NCBI GenBank assembly: GCA_025455945.1
Contig: JALOLN010000081.1
Coordinates: 1-10,382, forward strand
From: Actinomycetes bacterium
Lineage (GTDB): Bacteria > Actinomycetota > Actinomycetes > Prado026
DNA: 10,382 nucleotides
Direction: 5' to 3'
Shown: in pieces, positions 7,558 through 10,382 of the stretch
Layout of the letters: each line of letters starts with the position of its first letter
Numbering within the stretch: position 1 is the stretch's first letter
Translations under genes and position numbers: made by a program
Notes under the pieces: generated by a model
Told to the model about the DNA's origin: nothing
The model's database searches: none
What the model saw: the letters and a program-made list of their open reading frames with translations, nothing else

Positions 7558-7564
7558 AGGAGGT
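7558..7564 (+). promoter_or_regulatory. Strong Shine-Dalgarno of the GNAT gene
   Basis: AGGAGGT ends 5 nt before the ATG at 7570 and decides the start. It contrasts with the mostly leaderless genes upstream. Confidence 0.7.
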
Positions 7565-7569
7565 GCGCG

Positions 7570-8109
7570 ATGCAGTTCTCGACGGGGCAGGCGGGTCGGG
7601 AACGGCAGATCATCGACCTGTGTGCCTCGACGTTCACCGCGTCGGAGGGCACCGAGGAGGGCGCGAGCATCGCCCGGCTGGTGACGGGCCTGCTCGGCAC
7701 GACACCGGATGGCGACGTGGTCGTCTGCTGTGCGCAGGAAGGCCCGACGCTGGTCGGCTGCATCGTCTTCTCCCGTCTGCGTTACGAGCAGGACGAACGC
7801 ATCGTGTTCGTGCTGGCCCCGGTTGCGGTCCGAACGGACCGGCAGGGCGAGGGGATCGGGCAGCAGCTGCTGACCTACGGGCTGAAGCAGCTGCGCGGTA
7901 GAGGTGTCGATGTGGTGCTCACCTATGGCGATCCGGCCTATTACTCCAAGGTCGGGTTCCGCCAGATCACCGAGGACGTCGCACGAGCGCCGCTGCCGTT
8001 GTCATTCCCGCACGGCTGGTTGGGGCAGTCGTTGACCGAGCGGGACCTGCAACCCCTCGCCGGACCCGGCGGATGCGTCCCGGCGCTGGACAGCCCCGAG
8101 TACTGGTGA
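7570..8109 (+). CDS. GNAT N-acetyltransferase, YhbS type
   Basis: A soluble 179-aa protein with one GNAT domain, predicted to transfer acetyl from acetyl-CoA to an unknown amine. The acetyl-CoA site is LAPVAVRTDRQGEGIGQQLL (82-101) with the RxxGxG/A-type loop RQGEGIG. The C-terminal YhbS-type signature YGDPAYYSKVGF is at 119-130. Length is usual for the family and the protein looks intact. Start is fixed by AGGAGGT. Codons such as AGA, TAT and GAT are more frequent than in the genes to the left. Together with the tRNA-Gly-like repeats on both sides (7386 and 8405), this suggests acquisition by transfer. No neighbour indicates a substrate; no antitoxin-like partner is visible, so it should not be called a toxin. 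Confidence 0.85.
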   Translation: MQFSTGQAGRERQIIDLCASTFTASEGTEEGASIARLVTGLLGTTPDGDVVVCCAQEGPTLVGCIVFSRLRYEQDERIVFVLAPVAVRTDRQGEGIGQQLLTYGLKQLRGRGVDVVLTYGDPAYYSKVGFRQITEDVARAPLPLSFPHGWLGQSLTERDLQPLAGPGGCVPALDSPEYW

Positions 8110-8172
8110 CAGGCCACCGGGCCCACGACGGTGCAACGCACACGGTCCGGGGCGCCCGCCCGACTCTCCGCT

Positions 8173-8191
8173 GGGGTCGGGCTGGGCTGGG
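8173..8191 (+). other. G-quadruplex motif
   Basis: Four runs of three or four G (8173-8176, 8179-8181, 8184-8186, 8189-8191) are separated by loops of exactly 2 nt, which fits a compact G-quadruplex on the plus strand. It lies 64 nt after the GNAT stop and 22 nt before the UPF0158-like fragment. In GC-rich DNA this can arise by chance. Confidence 0.45.
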
Positions 8192-8212
8192 ACTGGCGGA
8201 CCTGCCCTCGCG

Positions 8213-8434
8213 GTGTGTTTGACGCTGGACCAAGCCGACCTCGACGAGGTCGCCCGGGCGTTGTCTGATCAGACCGACGTCGATCACCGGGGGCTGCTCG
8301 ACCCGACGACCGGCAAGGACCCGACGACCGGCAAGGACCCGATGGATGCCGACGACCTCGAGGAGGCCGATCTGGACCGATCGACCTTCCGAGACCGGCG
8401 ACGAGAGCGGGTGACGGGAATCGAACCCGCGTAG
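8213..8434 (+). pseudogene. Truncated UPF0158-like N-terminal fragment
   Basis: The 73-codon acidic frame begins LTLDQADLDEVARALSDQTD and continues VDHRGLLDPTTGK. This resembles what I recall of the UPF0158 family N-terminus (DLD-IA-ALADQTD-EHRWLIDP-TGE), whose function is unknown. The family's later Trp-rich and Tyr-rich conserved blocks are missing. The 18-bp tandem repeat interrupts the frame in the middle, and the frame then runs into the reverse complement of the tRNA-Gly fragment. Its last residues (RVTGIEPA) are simply antisense tRNA. No Shine-Dalgarno sequence is seen before the GTG. It is best read as a gene remnant cut at the integration junction; the family link is from memory and tentative. 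Confidence 0.4.
8300..8341 (+). repeat. 18-bp tandem repeat, 2.3 copies
   Basis: The unit GACCCGACGACCGGCAAG occurs at 8300-8317 and 8318-8335 without a mismatch, followed by the first 6 bases again. As coding sequence it gives DPTTGK twice. It probably arose by slippage inside the UPF0158-like fragment. Confidence 0.9.
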
Positions 8435-8447
8435 CCAGCTTGGAAGG
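8406..8447 (-). other. tRNA-Gly(TCC) 3' fragment, likely attachment site
   Basis: Read on the minus strand: anticodon loop CTTCCAA (8446-8440) with anticodon TCC (8444-8442), 3' anticodon stem GCTGG, variable loop CTAC, T-arm GCGGG-TTCGATT-CCCGT (8430-8414), acceptor CACCCGC (8413-8407) and discriminator T (8406). CCA is not encoded. The 5' anticodon stem does not pair properly and no D-arm or 5' acceptor GCGGGTG follows, so this is only the 3' half. Loss of identity next to the anticodon loop is typical of crossover by tyrosine integrases at tRNA genes, and an integrase gene begins 133 bp away. Confidence 0.75.
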
Positions 8448-8505
8448 GAGGGTGTGCGTCGTCGGCGGCTAAGTCGCTGACCTGCAGTGCCTCATGTTCT
8501 GGGTT

Positions 8506-8517
8506 GGTGTGCACACC
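8506..8517. promoter_or_regulatory. 12-bp palindrome before the integrase gene
   Basis: GGTGTGCACACC is a perfect palindrome 62 bp before the integrase ATG. Its left half GGTGTGC recurs at 8451-8457 beside the tRNA fragment. It could be an operator or a recombinase/excisionase arm site; no direct evidence. Confidence 0.3.
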
Positions 8518-8564
8518 TCCTCGTGGAGGCCTCGTGGGAGGAGCAGGGGTCTCTCACGGTCACC

Positions 8565-8571
8565 AAGGAGG
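8565..8571 (+). promoter_or_regulatory. Strong Shine-Dalgarno of the integrase gene
   Basis: AAGGAGG ends 8 nt before the ATG at 8580 and supports that start over the in-frame ATG at 8487 and the internal ATG at 8703. Confidence 0.7.
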
Positions 8572-8579
8572 ACTCGGCG

Positions 8580-9978
8580 ATGACAGATCCCACGATCCGC
8601 GTCATGGACGACGACAGGTATCCGGTCACTTCGCTGGACGGGAGGGATGACCAGCCTTCGGCTGGTTCCGCAGCCTCACCGGTTCCAGGGACGACGGATC
8701 TCATGTCAGCAGGTGTGCAAAGCGCCGACGAACATCGGAGCCTTCGGCAGCGGGCAGCCGACGGCCGCAGCCGCTCACGCCGGGCGTTGGGAACCGTGGA
8801 GCGGCTGCCGTCGGGACGGTTCCGGGCTCGGGTGACCGGTCCGCAGGGCCGGTATGTGTCGGCGCCGGCGATGTTCCCGACCCGCACCGATGCCGCGCTG
8901 TGGGTGAACGTCCAGCACGCCGACCTGGTCCGCGGAACGTGGCAGGCGCCGGACAAGCCGGCCGCATCACCCTCGGTGGCCGCGTACGTGGCGCGGTGGA
9001 TCGAGGAGCACCCCACCGCACGGGAGTCGACGAAGGAGCGGCTATCGAGGACTCCTGCGCACCTGCGTCGAGCCCACTCTGGGTCGCTGCGCCGTGGGGT
9101 CGTTGTCGCCCTCGGCGGTGCGGCGTTGGCACCACCAGCTCGGGGAGCGCCTCGCGGCGGACGCCGAGCGTCGGCGGGTCGAGCTACGCGCCAGGGGTAG
9201 GCAGGGGAGTGCTGCGTCGGTCCGGGATGGGGCGGCCAGGCAGGCGCAGGCCTACCGGCCGCTCCGCGCGGTGCTGAGCACCGCCGTCGGGGACGGGCTG
9301 TTGCGGGCGAACCCTTGCACGATCTCCAGCGCCGGGACGCCGCGCCGGGGGGTCGGCCGGTCCCGACCGGTCACTGACCGGTTGCTGTCACCCGCCCAGG
9401 TCTCGGCGGCGGCGGCCGCGATGCCGCCCCGGTATCGGGGGCTTGTACTGATGGCGGCGTGGTCGGGGCTGCGTCAAGGCGAGCTGCTCGCCTTGACCCG
9501 CGCCGACCTCGACCTGGCCGCCAGCCCGGCCCGGGTGAGGGTCCGCAAGGCGGTACGGCGCGCCGACACCGGCCAGGTCCGGGTCGACGTGCCGAAGACC
9601 CCATCCTCGGTCCGGACCGTCACCTTGCCCGACCCACTCACCGAGGCCACCGCGTTGCTGTTCGCCACCGGCACCGGCACGACCCCAGCCCGGTCCAACC
9701 TCGGAGCGACCTGGCGACGCGCCTGCGCCACGGCCGGGGTGCCGCAGGTGCGCTTCCACGACCTACGGCACGTCGCCCAGGTCTTCGCCGCCGAAGCCGG
9801 CGCCACCCTCCCGGAGCTGATGGCCAGACTCGGACACGTCACCCCGGCCGCCGCGCTGGTCTACCTGCACGCGCGCACCGACCGAGACACCCAACTCACC
9901 CAGGCCCTGGCCACCGCGATGACCATCGGAGGCGACGTCCTCAGTGAATCGGACGAAGAGCCACCAGCCACCGGCTAG
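8580..9978 (+). pseudogene. int: Tyrosine integrase, split by a frameshift near 9042
   Basis: Tyrosine recombinases join attP and attB. The first frame (from 8580) encodes an arm-type DNA-binding domain (GTVERLPSGRFRARV, 71-85; FPTRTDAALWV, 99-109) and reaches ARESTKER (147-154), then loses homology and stops at 9200. A second frame resumes exactly there: from 9043 it reads YRGLLRTCVEPTLGR and runs to 9978. Removing one base at about 9042 joins them as KERYRGLLRT and gives a 465-aa protein of normal type. All catalytic residues exist downstream: Arg (WSGLRQGE, 9472), Lys (VPKTP), HDLRH (9757-9771), His of LGHVTP and Tyr of LVYLHA. A region of about 70 residues precedes the arm domain and looks unlike usual integrases. 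It is a pseudogene if the sequence is right; sequencing error is the main alternative. Confidence 0.8.
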
Positions 9979-9990
9979 CGGCGCGTGGAT

Positions 9991-10020
9991 GCGAGCGCTA
10001 TCGGCGCTTCTGCTCGCAGC
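9991..10020 (+). terminator. Hairpin after the integrase gene
   Basis: AGCGC/GCGCT (9994-9998 with 10004-10008) forms a 5-bp stem around TATCG. GCGAGC (9991-9996) can alternatively pair with GCTCGC (10012-10017). It starts 12 nt after the integrase stop. There is no strong U-tract, so termination is only probable. Confidence 0.4.
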
Positions 10021-10055
10021 AGGAATGCGACGTGGCTCGATGGCGTGATCGCGAC

Positions 10056-10101
10056 TAGGGTTCGAGTTAGTGCCGGTGGCACCGAGTTCACGGGAGAAGG
10101 G
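10056..10101 (+). promoter_or_regulatory. -10 hexamer and Shine-Dalgarno of the metallo-hydrolase gene
   Basis: TAGGGT (10056-10061) fits TANNNT. GGAGAAGGG (10093-10101) is a ribosome binding site 8 nt before the ATG at 10110. A transcript would have a leader of about 40 nt. Confidence 0.45.
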
Positions 10102-10109
10102 ACACCGCG

Positions 10110-10382
10110 ATGGCTCAGGTCTTGTCGAATGCGTACACGGATCTGGCATTCATGGGCGGCACGAAGGCGGTCGCGACGACCCCGATCATCGGGCATCCGG
10201 TGGAGCCGTACGCGGAGGTGTACGTCCCTGGCGCGGAGCCGATCAGGGACGGTGAGATCCGGGTGACGGTCCTGGGCAGCGGGAATCCGCCGCCGACGCG
10301 CGCTCAGGCATCCGGCAGCATCTTGGTCGAGGTCGGGAACCCGGCGCGGGACATGTTCATCTTCGATGTCGGCAGCGGCTCG
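10110..10382 (+). CDS. Metallo-beta-lactamase-fold hydrolase, GntH/arylsulfatase-like N-terminus (partial)
   Basis: Only 91 codons are inside the window. After a variable start, IIGHPVEPYAEVYVPGAEPI (26-45) and RVTVLGSGNPPPTRAQASGS (51-70) lead into ILVEVGN (71-77) and MFIFDVGSGS (82-91). This is the first beta-sheet of a metallo-beta-lactamase fold, and from memory it is closest to proteins labelled GntH (guanitoxin biosynthesis) and to AtsA-type or RNase Z-like hydrolases. The zinc-binding HxHxDH motif would lie just past the edge and cannot be checked. Start is supported by GGAGAAGGG. Homology to GntH would not by itself mean guanitoxin is made. No transmembrane segment is seen in this part. 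Confidence 0.7.
   Translation, partial: MAQVLSNAYTDLAFMGGTKAVATTPIIGHPVEPYAEVYVPGAEPIRDGEIRVTVLGSGNPPPTRAQASGSILVEVGNPARDMFIFDVGSGS

Larger units (their letters stand above)
8406..10382. mobile_element. Left end of a putative tRNA-Gly-targeted integrative element (partial)
   Basis: A displaced tRNA-Gly 3' end is followed at once by a tyrosine integrase gene, the usual end structure of an integrative element or prophage. The other end would be an intact minus-strand tRNA-Gly(TCC) to the right of the window, which cannot be seen. No phage structural, conjugation or replication gene is present here. Whether the last gene in the window belongs to the element is unknown. Confidence 0.45.

Noticed and set aside
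7570..8109. GNAT toxin of a toxin-antitoxin pair
   Set aside because: There is no upstream ribbon-helix-helix antitoxin gene and the sequence fits YhbS-type enzymes better than TacT/AtaT toxins.
9030..9060. Programmed ribosomal frameshift in the integrase gene
   Set aside because: No slippery heptamer, stop-codon context or downstream structure is evident at the junction; a simple one-base insertion or sequencing error explains it.
1..10382. CRISPR array, insertion sequence or recognised defence operon
   Set aside because: No regularly spaced repeats, no transposase or terminal inverted repeats, and no nuclease/helicase/reverse transcriptase genes were seen; the only tandem repeat has 2.3 units of 18 bp.

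Overview
High-GC actinobacterial DNA: codons end mostly in G or C, GTG starts are common, and several starts lie 6-7 nt after a TANNNT-type -10 hexamer, the leaderless arrangement typical of Actinobacteria. The genus cannot be fixed from this window.

Left part (1 to about 7400) looks like ordinary chromosome. In order it holds an Eis-like GNAT acetyltransferase (minus strand, running off the left edge), a membrane-anchored PP2C/SpoIIE-type phosphatase (plus), an alpha-methylacyl-CoA racemase-like enzyme (plus), an uncharacterised alpha/alpha-toroid (squalene-cyclase-like) protein (minus, tail-to-tail with the racemase), uracil-DNA glycosylase ung (plus, divergent from the toroid gene), an MFS exporter (plus) and a two-domain VOC/glyoxalase-like protein (plus, ATGA overlap with the MFS gene). 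These are largely independent functions: lipid CoA metabolism, DNA repair, transport and signalling.

Right part (about 7386 to 10382) is an accessory region. A YhbS-type GNAT gene lies between two copies of a 39-bp sequence matching the 3' end of tRNA-Gly(TCC), read on the minus strand. The left copy (7386-7424) is degenerate. The right copy (8405-8443) lies inside a clean tRNA 3' fragment (8406-8447) that loses tRNA identity in the 5' arm of the anticodon stem. Just left of the clean copy is a truncated UPF0158-like fragment with an 18-bp tandem repeat. Just right of it is a tyrosine integrase gene that keeps all its catalytic residues but is split by an apparent one-base insertion near 9042. 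The simplest reading is the left end of an integrative element that used tRNA-Gly as attachment site, with an older or second att remnant at 7386. The element should extend beyond the right edge. The last gene, cut by the window end, resembles the N-terminus of a GntH/arylsulfatase-like metallo-beta-lactamase-fold hydrolase.

Translation signals change at the same place. Six of the seven left-hand genes appear leaderless, while all three convincing right-hand genes have Shine-Dalgarno sequences, which independently supports a boundary near 7.4 kb. I see no CRISPR array, complete RNA gene, insertion sequence or recognisable defence system.
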